From positions 1 through 34,380 of the forward strand of contig JAFWFQ010000047.1 in assembly GCA_017515535.1 (NCBI GenBank): a stretch of DNA of 34,380 nt, read 5' to 3'. Each line of letters begins with the position of its first letter. The first letter of the stretch is position 1. Both the position numbers and the translations under genes were made by a program. The DNA is from Parasporobacterium sp. Lineage in GTDB: Bacteria > Bacillota > Clostridia > Lachnospirales > Lachnospiraceae. Under the pieces are notes generated by a model. It worked only from the letters and a program-made list of their open reading frames with translations, was not told the DNA's origin and ran no database searches. Of the stretch, positions 29,001 through 34,380 are shown in pieces.

Positions 29001-29895
29001 GAGCGACTTCTATGTTGGAATCCGGTTTAGGAACTGCCTTCTCTTCCATCGGCTGATCCTGCATGTTTTCCTCTGAATCCAGATCCTCCCAATCTTCAAA
29101 ATCAAAAATATCCAGTTCATAGTCCTGGTCTTCCGATACTGAAACATTGTCAGGATTCTGAGGAGCGGCCGGAACCTCAGCTTCTTTTTGCGGTGCTTCC
29201 GTTTTCTGTTCTTCCGGTTCCTCATCCATCGTAAAGAACTGGGCACTGCGTCTTTTCGAAGCCGGACGCGCCGGATCTTCTTTCACATCAATGACTTTTT
29301 CCAGAAAACCATCCAGTTCCCCGAAATCTTCCAGATCAAAGGACTCGTCAAGGTCTTTGCTAAGATGTTCCGGTTCCATCGCAAGAAGTTCCACCTTGTA
29401 TTCCTGCTCTTCCGGATCTAATTCCTCATCCTCAGCAAGGACATCGTCCATCGCAAGTTCCTCATCAAGAAGCTCATCATCCAAAAGAACGGAAAGATCT
29501 TCTTCCAGATCCTCTAAGGATTCACCGGAAAGGTCAGCTGCCATGGTTTTATTCTTGTAAACCTCAATGACAAACTCCGCTTTTACTGCAAGCGGCTGTC
29601 CATCCCCGAGAAAAATATCGACTGAGTTCGCATCAGAATCCGGACCGCAATTCATAAGCTCCGTCACATCATACTCATAATACGGAAGCGGCATCCCCGG
29701 CTGACAGGTCAATGGAGTCAGATACTCATCACAAACCCGCGCACCGTTGACATAAGCCTCAAACAATCCGTTTCCGGTAATATAAAGCGTCGCTTTTTTG
29801 ATAGGATCATCGACATAAAAATCCTTGAAAATTACCGGGTGAAATTCATCCCCTGCTTCTGGTCCGATCCATTTTGCAGTCCATTCTTTACTCAT
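26077..29895 (-). CDS. GH78 (alpha-L-rhamnosidase)-like protein, probably inactive, with a 600-residue acidic insert
   Basis: A 1272-residue protein with no signal peptide. Residues 1-117 match the start of a GH78 protein (TAKWIGP, then KATLYITGNGLFEAYVNGARV and YDVTEL). Residues about 118-725 are an insert very rich in Glu, Asp, Pro and Ala, probably disordered, with six LVGGLP-type repeats at 523-714. The scaffold resumes at about 731 (WGYYASDIGSCGIGKGEVFN), runs through the alpha-barrel region (DRTGFIETSNETINGQY, about 892), and ends with PGFSKVRIAPVPDGRI (about 1176). The catalytic motif DCPQRDERLGWTGDA has become DCTEREVYSFAPGAS at 926-940. The later segment with the second catalytic Glu and an NHYAFG-type motif is missing near 1150-1160. 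Rhamnosidase activity is therefore unlikely. It may bind ligands or proteins. It is followed 8 bases later by a HAD phosphatase gene. Confidence 0.85.
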   Translation of the reverse strand: MSKEWTAKWIGPEAGDEFHPVIFKDFYVDDPIKKATLYITGNGLFEAYVNGARVCDEYLTPLTCQPGMPLPYYEYDVTELMNCGPDSDANSVDIFLGDGQPLAVKAEFVIEVYKNKTMAADLSGESLEDLEEDLSVLLDDELLDEELAMDDVLAEDEELDPEEQEYKVELLAMEPEHLSKDLDESFDLEDFGELDGFLEKVIDVKEDPARPASKRRSAQFFTMDEEPEEQKTEAPQKEAEVPAAPQNPDNVSVSEDQDYELDIFDFEDWEDLDSEENMQDQPMEEKAVPKPDSNIEVAPYSITDEELEALFNDAPVEETPEQQPVSDVLTQEPEDEAAAFEEPAGSESFVVEPIMREPVMSESVMAGSVQDDELTEELLDGFDDSDLEEFIEEEAEVPSEPMLQTESLTAEEVAVELELEEALNEIIAEPDTEEFEAEAVPEEPAVEDFTEDIEAEPVPETVPEDEFTFDEAELDEFVDELAEGFLAEEIPAEEVPAEEIPAEAQELFEEPTEEIAVDAGVTLVGGLPFIVGDSAKPLVGESLTDAVDEIAAGEEKHLSEQGTLVGGLPLSQDAEAEQASEEVLKEWEDAAKTDTDTDASLVGGLPFDVKPKAEAFIGSGLTEAVDNVAKNEEQNIASEGELVGGLAITDEALENLPEEEESEVTLVGGLPFVVGGAEEPEPVFEESIADAVGGIAMDEGDHRPEQGTLVGGLPIPNAEETETIVVATDETWGYYASDIGSCGIGKGEVFNRLLWEDKENQEKPVLVLDLDLPVVPNNAIPIMIKDRLGVQGIHKTEDGAMVLDFGHSFTGFVTFNSALAKGTELKLEYSESAEEDSFTGEAKNTFVYVSDGVPEVVCPHFTYYTGRYVKVSGSDEVLDPDDFTACVLYADLDRTGFIETSNETINGQYGEVLWEQKRTSLELPEDCTEREVYSFAPGASYNMDIHRFLGTFLKDLKMQEDIQSRAENALTIWNLYMMYGSEKLLAENYDLMKKWVDETYAKDSERKETRYLYDFGSDYSDLPKTGAGTDPVFIGSAYYYENARLVGEAAKELGLDQDAFRYTRLARRIKQTVLEEYYTSTGRFALDSQAAYFAALRFGLYVDKDRITEALTERLEKDDNDVKCSLEESSYVCKTLAENGMPDLAYDLLLNEKLEDGSNVTEFLYAYMAGIRPIDPGFSKVRIAPVPDGRIRNCFSTYKSKYGDIISNWNIGEDGSLSFHFEIPEDVTAVIALPYYPVCAAGGNEITVKSGSYDYTYMPSKKLLPENKEEQE
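27748..28332 (-). repeat. LVGGLP repeat region within the GH78-like gene
   Basis: LVGGLP or LVGGLA occurs at residues 523, 564, 601, 642, 666 and 709. Three of them are preceded by a longer related module, (E/G)S(L/I/G)(T/A)(D/E)AV followed by an acidic linker (about 540-569, 618-647 and 686-714). These are in-frame duplications of a module of about 80 residues inside the acidic insert. Confidence 0.8.
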
Positions 29896-29930
29896 AAAAA
29901 TCTCCTTTATTTCGCCCCGTTGATTCTAAA

Positions 29931-29950
29931 ATGCGTTGCAAAATACGCAT
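29931..29950. promoter_or_regulatory. Inverted repeat ATGCGT-N8-ACGCAT in the GH78-like leader
   Basis: Perfect 6-base arms are separated by 8 bases, between the leader hairpin and the ribosome site (AAAGGAG) of the gene starting at 29895. It could be an operator or a small RNA hairpin. Confidence 0.3.
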
Positions 29951-29969
29951 GCGGAGCATACGTCAATAA

Positions 29970-30004
29970 AGAAAGAGGAAGCATAATTTTACGATCCTCT
30001 TTCT
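29970..30004 (-). terminator. Intrinsic terminator or attenuator upstream of the GH78-like gene
   Basis: AGAAAGAGGA and TCCTCTTTCT form a perfect 10-bp stem with a 15-base loop. On the minus strand it ends in TTTCTTTATT. It can end the QueG-like operon. A -10-like TATAAT lies upstream at 30018-30023, so it may also act as an attenuator in the leader of the next gene. Confidence 0.7.
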
Positions 30005-30017
30005 AAAAGCATTTTAC

Positions 30018-30035
30018 ATTATACTACAACTTGTA
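30018..30035 (-). promoter_or_regulatory. Possible promoter of the GH78-like gene with an adjacent palindrome
   Basis: On the minus strand TATAAT (30018-30023) is preceded by the palindrome TACAAGTTGTA (30025-30035, 5-base arms). No good -35 is seen at 17 bases, so an activator or repressor site next to a weak promoter is possible. Confidence 0.4.
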
Positions 30036-30091
30036 ATATAAAGTACATTTTTTTGTTATATTTAATAAAGAATATTTTCGAATGCTCTCTT

Positions 30092-30910
30092 CTATCTCTC
30101 ACCGGGAGGACAATTGATCAGACATCTGTCACATTTCCAGGTCGGCGGGATCAGCATATCTCCCGGATCGTACCCTTTCCTGTCGATTTCCGCCTGTACT
30201 TCTTCCACGGTAGGATGCGGAGCTGTCTCAAGATCCATACAGCCGACTTTGCAGGCCATCAGATCCACGTCGATATAACTCACTTGATGTCCATCCATAT
30301 CAAAAGAAATCATATTTTCTGATTTTAAAGCGTTCGTCGGACAAACGCTTAGGCATTTTCCGCACGCTTCTCTCCCTGCACAAAGACAAAGAGCATCCGG
30401 AAGCATTTCATCATAATCCAGTTCTGCCTGAGTCAGGATCGCTCCCCAACGGATACGCGGTCCATATTTTTCTGTGATCACGGCTTTATTGATCCCGAAC
30501 TTCCCCAGCCCGGCTGCTACTGCAGCATGACGAAGACTAAATGGTCTCCCGAATGCCCAGGAGCCAACCATCATCGGCATAGAAGGTGCATTGGCGGTTC
30601 GTTCCAGATAGGTTGCCAGAGTATAACTGACAGCCATCAATTCAATCGTAGAAATCCCGTTCCTGCCATAACGGCCGTAAATACTATCCAGTGCATCCGA
30701 TTTTGCGGTGCCATCCAATACAGCCTTTTTCACAGCAATGACCCCTTTCGGAACCGCCTGTCCGAAAACGACTACCGATTTGCATCCGGGAAGGATCACC
30801 TCCGGTTTTCTTCCGTCCGGAACATTCGAAAAACGGCTGATTGGAGCGATACCAACGAGCGCCATTCCATGTTCCATTGCCAGTTTTTTGATTGTTTCTG
30901 TCAGATTCAT
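30092..30910 (-). CDS. QueG/reductive-dehalogenase-related Fe-S protein, paralogue 3
   Basis: A 272-residue cytosolic redox protein. The core segment FSLRHAAVAAGLGKFGINKA followed by YGPRIRWGAILT matches the cobalamin-binding fold shared by epoxyqueuosine reductase and reductive dehalogenases. Two Fe-S cysteine sets follow: CGKCLSVCP near 184 and CDRCLINCP near the C-terminus. It is shorter than QueG (about 350-390 residues) and lacks the HEAT-repeat end, so it is not the queuosine enzyme itself. Its ATG overlaps the stop of paralogue 2 (ATGA). The last gene of the cluster; a terminator-like hairpin follows about 90 bases later. Whether it binds a corrinoid is inferred only from family. Confidence 0.82.
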   Translation of the reverse strand: MNLTETIKKLAMEHGMALVGIAPISRFSNVPDGRKPEVILPGCKSVVVFGQAVPKGVIAVKKAVLDGTAKSDALDSIYGRYGRNGISTIELMAVSYTLATYLERTANAPSMPMMVGSWAFGRPFSLRHAAVAAGLGKFGINKAVITEKYGPRIRWGAILTQAELDYDEMLPDALCLCAGREACGKCLSVCPTNALKSENMISFDMDGHQVSYIDVDLMACKVGCMDLETAPHPTVEEVQAEIDRKGYDPGDMLIPPTWKCDRCLINCPPGER

Positions 30911-31899
30911 CGCCCGTCCCCCTTGATTTCAGGAAGACCTAAGGCCGCTATTACCTGCTCAGGTTCCTTCTCTATTGTAGTTTCTTCTTGTTTCTTATTT
31001 TCAAGCAAATGGTCAACCAGGCCGGTATCATAAAAATGTCCTTTCCAGTTTCCCACCGGACAGTTTGTCAGACATTGCCCGCATCTCCAGGTCGGATTGC
31101 CCTGCATTCCTTCTTTTTCAAACGGTTTTGTATCCAGAACATGTTCGACTTCCGGCTCTGACGCATCCAGTGATACCAGATCTTCTTTTCCGCCGGCAGC
31201 TTTTACGATTGTATGACATGCCATCTTACATTTATGGTTGATCAGCGCACAATAAGCAGAGGTCTTATCTCCACAGTGTACTTCCAGCGCAGGGATCGTT
31301 CCCGGCATCGTGATCGCGCCCGTCGGGCAGGCATCCACGCAGATATGACACTGCTCCGGGTTACAGAGTCTTGGTCCGTGATACATCGGATCCGGTTCCA
31401 GTTCTAAGGTCGTGATCACAGCACAGAATCTGTTCCGGGGACCAAATTCCGGAGTCAGCATCAGACCATTCCATCCAAACTCCCCAAGACCGGCTGCATT
31501 CGCAGCATGTCTTAAACTGAAGGCGCCTCCATTGACTAACGGTCCGCCTGTAAAACTCGGAAGTGCAAGCTCCCCTGTTTCCATCTCGATCTTATTAGCC
31601 ATCTCACTTACGACAACTGCCTGATGGAATGTCGGTCCCAGCGTGTATCCATAGGTTCCGTAGATTCCATGAACATCGTCCATTCCATCTTCATATTTTC
31701 TGTAGATTGCGCTGGTCGCACCATCTAAGAGTTTGATACACATTACGATGACGCTTTTTGCGCCCGGCAGAAGATCTTCAGGCTTCTGCCCTCTTCTCGC
31801 TTCTCCAAACCGGTCAACCGGAGCAACTCCAAACTTACTCATCCCATTAGCAAACGCCCATTGCCTGAGTTCTTCTTTATAGTTTTTCCTATCTTTCAT
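30907..31899 (-). CDS. QueG/reductive-dehalogenase-related Fe-S protein, paralogue 2
   Basis: A 330-residue paralogue of its neighbours. It has FSLRHAANAAGLGEFGWNGL and FGPRNRFCAVITT in the cofactor-binding core, CHICVDACP near 197 with extra cysteines in HKCKMACH, and CGQCLTNCP near 285. The C-terminal 35 residues form a Lys/Glu-rich extension that the other two lack. The start overlaps the stop of paralogue 1 by 4 bases, and its ribosome site is paired in a small hairpin, so translation probably depends on paralogue 1. The substrate is unknown. Confidence 0.82.
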   Translation of the reverse strand: MKDRKNYKEELRQWAFANGMSKFGVAPVDRFGEARRGQKPEDLLPGAKSVIVMCIKLLDGATSAIYRKYEDGMDDVHGIYGTYGYTLGPTFHQAVVVSEMANKIEMETGELALPSFTGGPLVNGGAFSLRHAANAAGLGEFGWNGLMLTPEFGPRNRFCAVITTLELEPDPMYHGPRLCNPEQCHICVDACPTGAITMPGTIPALEVHCGDKTSAYCALINHKCKMACHTIVKAAGGKEDLVSLDASEPEVEHVLDTKPFEKEGMQGNPTWRCGQCLTNCPVGNWKGHFYDTGLVDHLLENKKQEETTIEKEPEQVIAALGLPEIKGDGR

Positions 31900-32807
31900 C
31901 GGAGGATCGCCTCCTTTCCTCTGGAGATATGACGATCTTTAAATCTTTCGTTCCAGTGCCCTGTCGGACAATAGATCATACAAAGCTCACATTTCCAGTT
32001 CGCGTACATCATGGTAGAAAATCCTTCCGGATCCATATCATGAACCTGATCCAGAATATACTCATTTGTCAGATTGTCTAAATCATGTACGACTTTTTTC
32101 GGCGGCTTGGTAAACGGTGTGTTCGGAACTGCTGTTTCTTTTACCAGACCATAGCTGGCCAGCTTACAGCGGCATTCGTCCCGGTCATAATAGGTAATCT
32201 CTTTTCCGCCGATCGTTGTTGTAATTTTTTTCTGCAGCGCACAGGTCGGACAGACGGATAGACAGTCACCACAAGATTCCCCGGAACAAAGCGGTTCACC
32301 CTCATACATCGGATCCGGTGTAAGTTCCAGATCCGTGATGACAGAACAGAACCTGACGCGCGGGCCATATTCCGGAGTGATCACATAGCCGGAGAGCCCC
32401 ATTTCTCCAAGCCCTGCAGCAACAGCAGCCCTTCTCTGGGAAAAAGCACTGTCCTTCTGATAAGGCCCTGTTGCAGTCGGCACTGCGATCCCGCCCATTG
32501 TATTTTCGATATATTTTGCAGTCTCAAGGGTCAGATTGCCCATTTTCATATTCGGAATCAGTGCTGCGCAATAGGTTCCAAATAATCCATGAAGATATTT
32601 TTTCCCTTCCTCCATTGCACGAAAAATACTTTGCAATGCGCCGTCAACAAGACGAATTCCAATCACAACAACACTTTTCGCACCGGGAAGGATATCTTCC
32701 GGCCGCTTTCCTTCCGGAGCTCCTTCAAAACGACTGGCCGGCGCTATGCCGACCAGCTGTGCTCCGCTTGAAAGAACATATTCTTTTAAATCTGTTGTGC
32801 TGATCAT
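31896..32807 (-). CDS. QueG/reductive-dehalogenase-related Fe-S protein, paralogue 1
   Basis: A 303-residue cytosolic redox protein, first of three related genes. The core FSQRRAAVAAGLGEMGLSGY with YGPRVRFCSVITDLEL matches the QueG/RdhA fold. CGDCLSVCP near 187, cysteines in DECRCK, and CELCMIYCP near 275 would hold two clusters. It starts 14 bases after the UroD-family gene with an AGAGGAT site, which argues for one operon. Amino-acid differences between the three paralogues are large, so they are old duplicates that may form a hetero-oligomer or act on different steps. Confidence 0.82.
   Translation of the reverse strand: MISTTDLKEYVLSSGAQLVGIAPASRFEGAPEGKRPEDILPGAKSVVVIGIRLVDGALQSIFRAMEEGKKYLHGLFGTYCAALIPNMKMGNLTLETAKYIENTMGGIAVPTATGPYQKDSAFSQRRAAVAAGLGEMGLSGYVITPEYGPRVRFCSVITDLELTPDPMYEGEPLCSGESCGDCLSVCPTCALQKKITTTIGGKEITYYDRDECRCKLASYGLVKETAVPNTPFTKPPKKVVHDLDNLTNEYILDQVHDMDPEGFSTMMYANWKCELCMIYCPTGHWNERFKDRHISRGKEAILR
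31897..31914 (-). promoter_or_regulatory. Ribosome site of paralogue 2 locked in a hairpin
   Basis: On the minus strand GGAGG-CGAT-CCTCC is a perfect 5-bp stem with a four-base loop, immediately before the ATGA overlap. The GGAGG is the only good ribosome site for the gene. Ribosomes finishing paralogue 1 would melt the stem, a typical coupling device. Confidence 0.6.
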
Positions 32808-32821
32808 TGATCATCCTCTTT

Positions 32822-33826
32822 TTAATGTTCTTTATACCATGGAATACCGTATTTTTTATATTCATCCATCATCCACATATTTCTTTTGGCAACGGTTTCA
32901 TCTCCTGTCGGACCAAATACATAGGCTCCGAAAATGTACCCGCCGCCCGGTGCAAAGGTATCGATATACTTTCGGATACACGCACGGACATCTTCTTCCT
33001 TTGCATCACTGAAGTTCTGGGGATCGTCTAAGTTGTTGCATCTGTTCAGGATCAGTCTGCTTCCGTATTTTTTCTTGATTCCTTCCAGATCATTCATCCA
33101 TTGGCAGCAATTCCACATAATAACATGAAAATCAAACCACTCTTCGATAAAGTCCTCACAGTGTCCGCAGCAATGCATATCAACCGGAATCCCAAGCTGG
33201 TTCGCGTGTTCACACATTCTGATATGAAACGGCTTGATCAGCTCCCGGTAGACCTGTTTTGACATAAACGTACTCTGGGAAGACGCGATATCATCTGTTA
33301 TGGCGAAAACATCCGGTTTATAGGCATCAATACTTCGTTTGAAGAATTCATCCAGCCAATCAGCCAGATACTCCATCAGATTGTAAACCTCTTCCGGCTC
33401 CTCATACATGGCGATCAGACCTTCCGTCATCCCCATAAACTCCATCAGGAGCTGAAAGTATCCGACATGTGTTCCGAGTTCCACAGCCGTCTGGGTACGG
33501 TCGATCCGTTCCAGATCTTTTCTTGCCATTTCCTCGAAATCAAAATCATTGATATCCGGAAGTTTGATGACCTCCGGCCAGTCGTGGATATCCTTCAGCA
33601 GGATCTGGCTGTGATCCGGCATACCCTGTCCGCCGGTGCTTTCCGTCGGAATAAACTTTACACCGAAAAAATCGGTTCCTCCCATTCGCCCGATATTAAA
33701 AATATAGGGGCGGATGCAGATTATTCCCGGGGTAAACCAGGGCGGATAAAACGTATAGGTGTCTATCGGAAGCCACTCCGGAATCCCGCCTTTTAAAACT
33801 GTCAGATAGTTTTCTTTCGGAGTCAT
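32822..33826 (-). CDS. Uroporphyrinogen decarboxylase-family protein (methyltransferase-like)
   Basis: A 334-residue protein of the UroD superfamily, which includes heme-pathway decarboxylases and the MtaA/CmuA/MtbA corrinoid methyltransferases. DMHCCGHCEDFI near 216-227 gives the His/Cys residues used for zinc in the methyltransferase branch, and GGGYIFGAYVFGP near 300 is a conserved end. Heme genes are absent, and the neighbours are redox Fe-S proteins, so the methyltransferase branch is more likely than heme synthesis. No corrinoid protein or activator is seen in the window, so the methyl donor and acceptor are unknown. It starts after a GAGGAT ribosome site. Confidence 0.82.
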   Translation of the reverse strand: MTPKENYLTVLKGGIPEWLPIDTYTFYPPWFTPGIICIRPYIFNIGRMGGTDFFGVKFIPTESTGGQGMPDHSQILLKDIHDWPEVIKLPDINDFDFEEMARKDLERIDRTQTAVELGTHVGYFQLLMEFMGMTEGLIAMYEEPEEVYNLMEYLADWLDEFFKRSIDAYKPDVFAITDDIASSQSTFMSKQVYRELIKPFHIRMCEHANQLGIPVDMHCCGHCEDFIEEWFDFHVIMWNCCQWMNDLEGIKKKYGSRLILNRCNNLDDPQNFSDAKEEDVRACIRKYIDTFAPGGGYIFGAYVFGPTGDETVAKRNMWMMDEYKKYGIPWYKEH

Positions 33827-33884
33827 TTAATATCCTCTATTTTTTTCTGTGTCTTCAAATTCTGCATTTGCAACAGGGATCGCC

Positions 33885-33912
33885 GCTCCGGTCCGGCTTA
33901 GCAGACCGGAGC
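33885..33912 (-). promoter_or_regulatory. GC-rich hairpin between the TRAP-like and UroD-like genes
   Basis: The 9-bp arms GCTCCGGTC and GACCGGAGC enclose a 10-base loop. No U-tract follows on the minus strand, so it looks more like an mRNA stabiliser or partial attenuator than a full terminator. This would fit a binding protein needed in excess over downstream gene products. Confidence 0.55.
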
Positions 33913-33949
33913 AACATTGGAATAACTGAAGATCAGAGATCTTTTTTAT

Positions 33950-34380
33950 CTAGTTTGACGCATAGTAATTTGCAATGGAATCTTCCCATATCTTTCTTGC
34001 TGCATCCAGATCCGGATGATCCGTACGAAGTTCTTCCAGCTGAGCATCTGCAAACGGCATGATTGCTTCTTTCCAAGCCGCGATCTGGTCATTTGTAATC
34101 ATACGAACATCAAGATTCGGATTCTCATCAAATCCGGCCCACTGCTCCTGCTCGGACTTGTCTACGAATGCACGGAAGTCTTCATACATTTTATCACCAG
34201 TCTCCTCGTCCCAGATCGCTTTCAATTCATCATTGAAACTGTTATAGACATCCAGGTTGATGCAGCAGGTCTTAATATGTGTTGAAAGATCTGTTTCAAA
34301 TCTGTAAAGAACCTTCGTGTAATCGATTGCGCCGAAAGCCTTTGCAACGTTTGCTCCGTTGAATGCAATATCAACAACGC
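33950..34380 (-). CDS. Probable TRAP transporter solute-binding protein (DctP family), C-terminal part
   Basis: The last 142 codons of a gene that continues beyond the right edge. The reading includes VVDIAFNGANV near the visible start, then THIKTCCINLDVYNSF and ITNDQIAAWKEAIMPF, an arrangement similar to the C-terminal lobe of DctP-type periplasmic or lipoprotein binding proteins of tripartite ATP-independent transporters. The signal peptide and most of the ligand pocket are outside the window, so the substrate cannot be judged. It precedes the UroD-like gene on the same strand with a 123-base gap holding a hairpin, which suggests supply of the cluster's substrate. Membrane subunits are not seen on this side. 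Confidence 0.6.
   Translation of the reverse strand, partial: VVDIAFNGANVAKAFGAIDYTKVLYRFETDLSTHIKTCCINLDVYNSFNDELKAIWDEETGDKMYEDFRAFVDKSEQEQWAGFDENPNLDVRMITNDQIAAWKEAIMPFADAQLEELRTDHPDLDAARKIWEDSIANYYASN

Noticed and set aside
30092..32807. Calling the three Fe-S proteins queG (epoxyqueuosine reductase)
   Set aside because: They are shorter than QueG, lack its C-terminal repeats, are triplicated and sit with a UroD-family gene, so a different substrate is more likely.
32822..33826. Heme-pathway hemE
   Set aside because: No other tetrapyrrole gene is present, and the HCCGHC segment and neighbours favour the methyltransferase branch of the superfamily.

Overview
The window looks like the chromosome of a strictly anaerobic, low-to-mid GC Firmicute, most likely a Lachnospiraceae-type clostridium. 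The grounds are a pyruvate:ferredoxin oxidoreductase gene, the gene order flavoprotein-cmk-ispH-rpsA, a DUF5688 protein of a kind common in that family, strong AGGAGG ribosome sites, and 4-base ATGA overlaps. No phage, transposase, CRISPR array or rRNA is visible. Apart from one tRNA, all supported genes are on the minus strand, so transcription runs from high to low coordinates.

Region by region, in the direction of transcription. (1) 34380-30092: the C-terminal part of a probable TRAP-type solute-binding protein, a hairpin, a uroporphyrinogen-decarboxylase-family protein, and three tandem paralogues related to QueG/reductive dehalogenases with two Fe-S cysteine motifs each. This looks like one metabolic operon of unknown substrate. 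(2) 29895-24185: a 1272-residue cytosolic protein built on an alpha-L-rhamnosidase (GH78) scaffold that has lost its catalytic motifs and carries about 600 acidic, repetitive inserted residues; a Cof-type HAD phosphatase; nrdR with an NrdR-box-like site in its own promoter; and yqeG. (3) 24053-17301: a heterodimeric ABC exporter pair, a fused AroD-AroK shikimate enzyme, elongation factor P, and moeA. (4) 17300-15141: a DUF5688 gene, a tRNA-Arg(CCG) on the plus strand with a shared bidirectional terminator, a three-copy 112-bp repeat array, a truncated gene remnant, and the promoter of the pyruvate:ferredoxin oxidoreductase gene. (5) 15140-11607: that oxidoreductase, full length but interrupted by one in-frame TAA. 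(6) 11494-1234: ten tightly packed or overlapping genes that look like one operon: LTA-synthase-like, metallophosphoesterase, scpA, scpB, flavoprotein-Cmk fusion, ispH, rpsA, rsmD, coaD and a coiled-coil protein. (7) 1124-1: the start of pepD.

How the parts fit together: region 6 joins chromosome segregation, envelope polymer synthesis, isoprenoid supply, nucleotide metabolism, CoA synthesis and translation in one growth-linked transcript. Region 1 pairs a methyltransferase-like UroD protein with Fe-S/corrinoid-type redox proteins and an importer, which suggests breakdown or demethylation of an imported organic compound. That is inference, because no corrinoid protein is visible. The most unusual items are the pseudo-GH78 protein with its acidic insert, the UroD plus triple QueG-like cluster, the interrupted oxidoreductase gene, the flavoprotein-Cmk fusion that keeps an internal start site, and three inverted repeats that each hold a -10-like hexamer in the loop.
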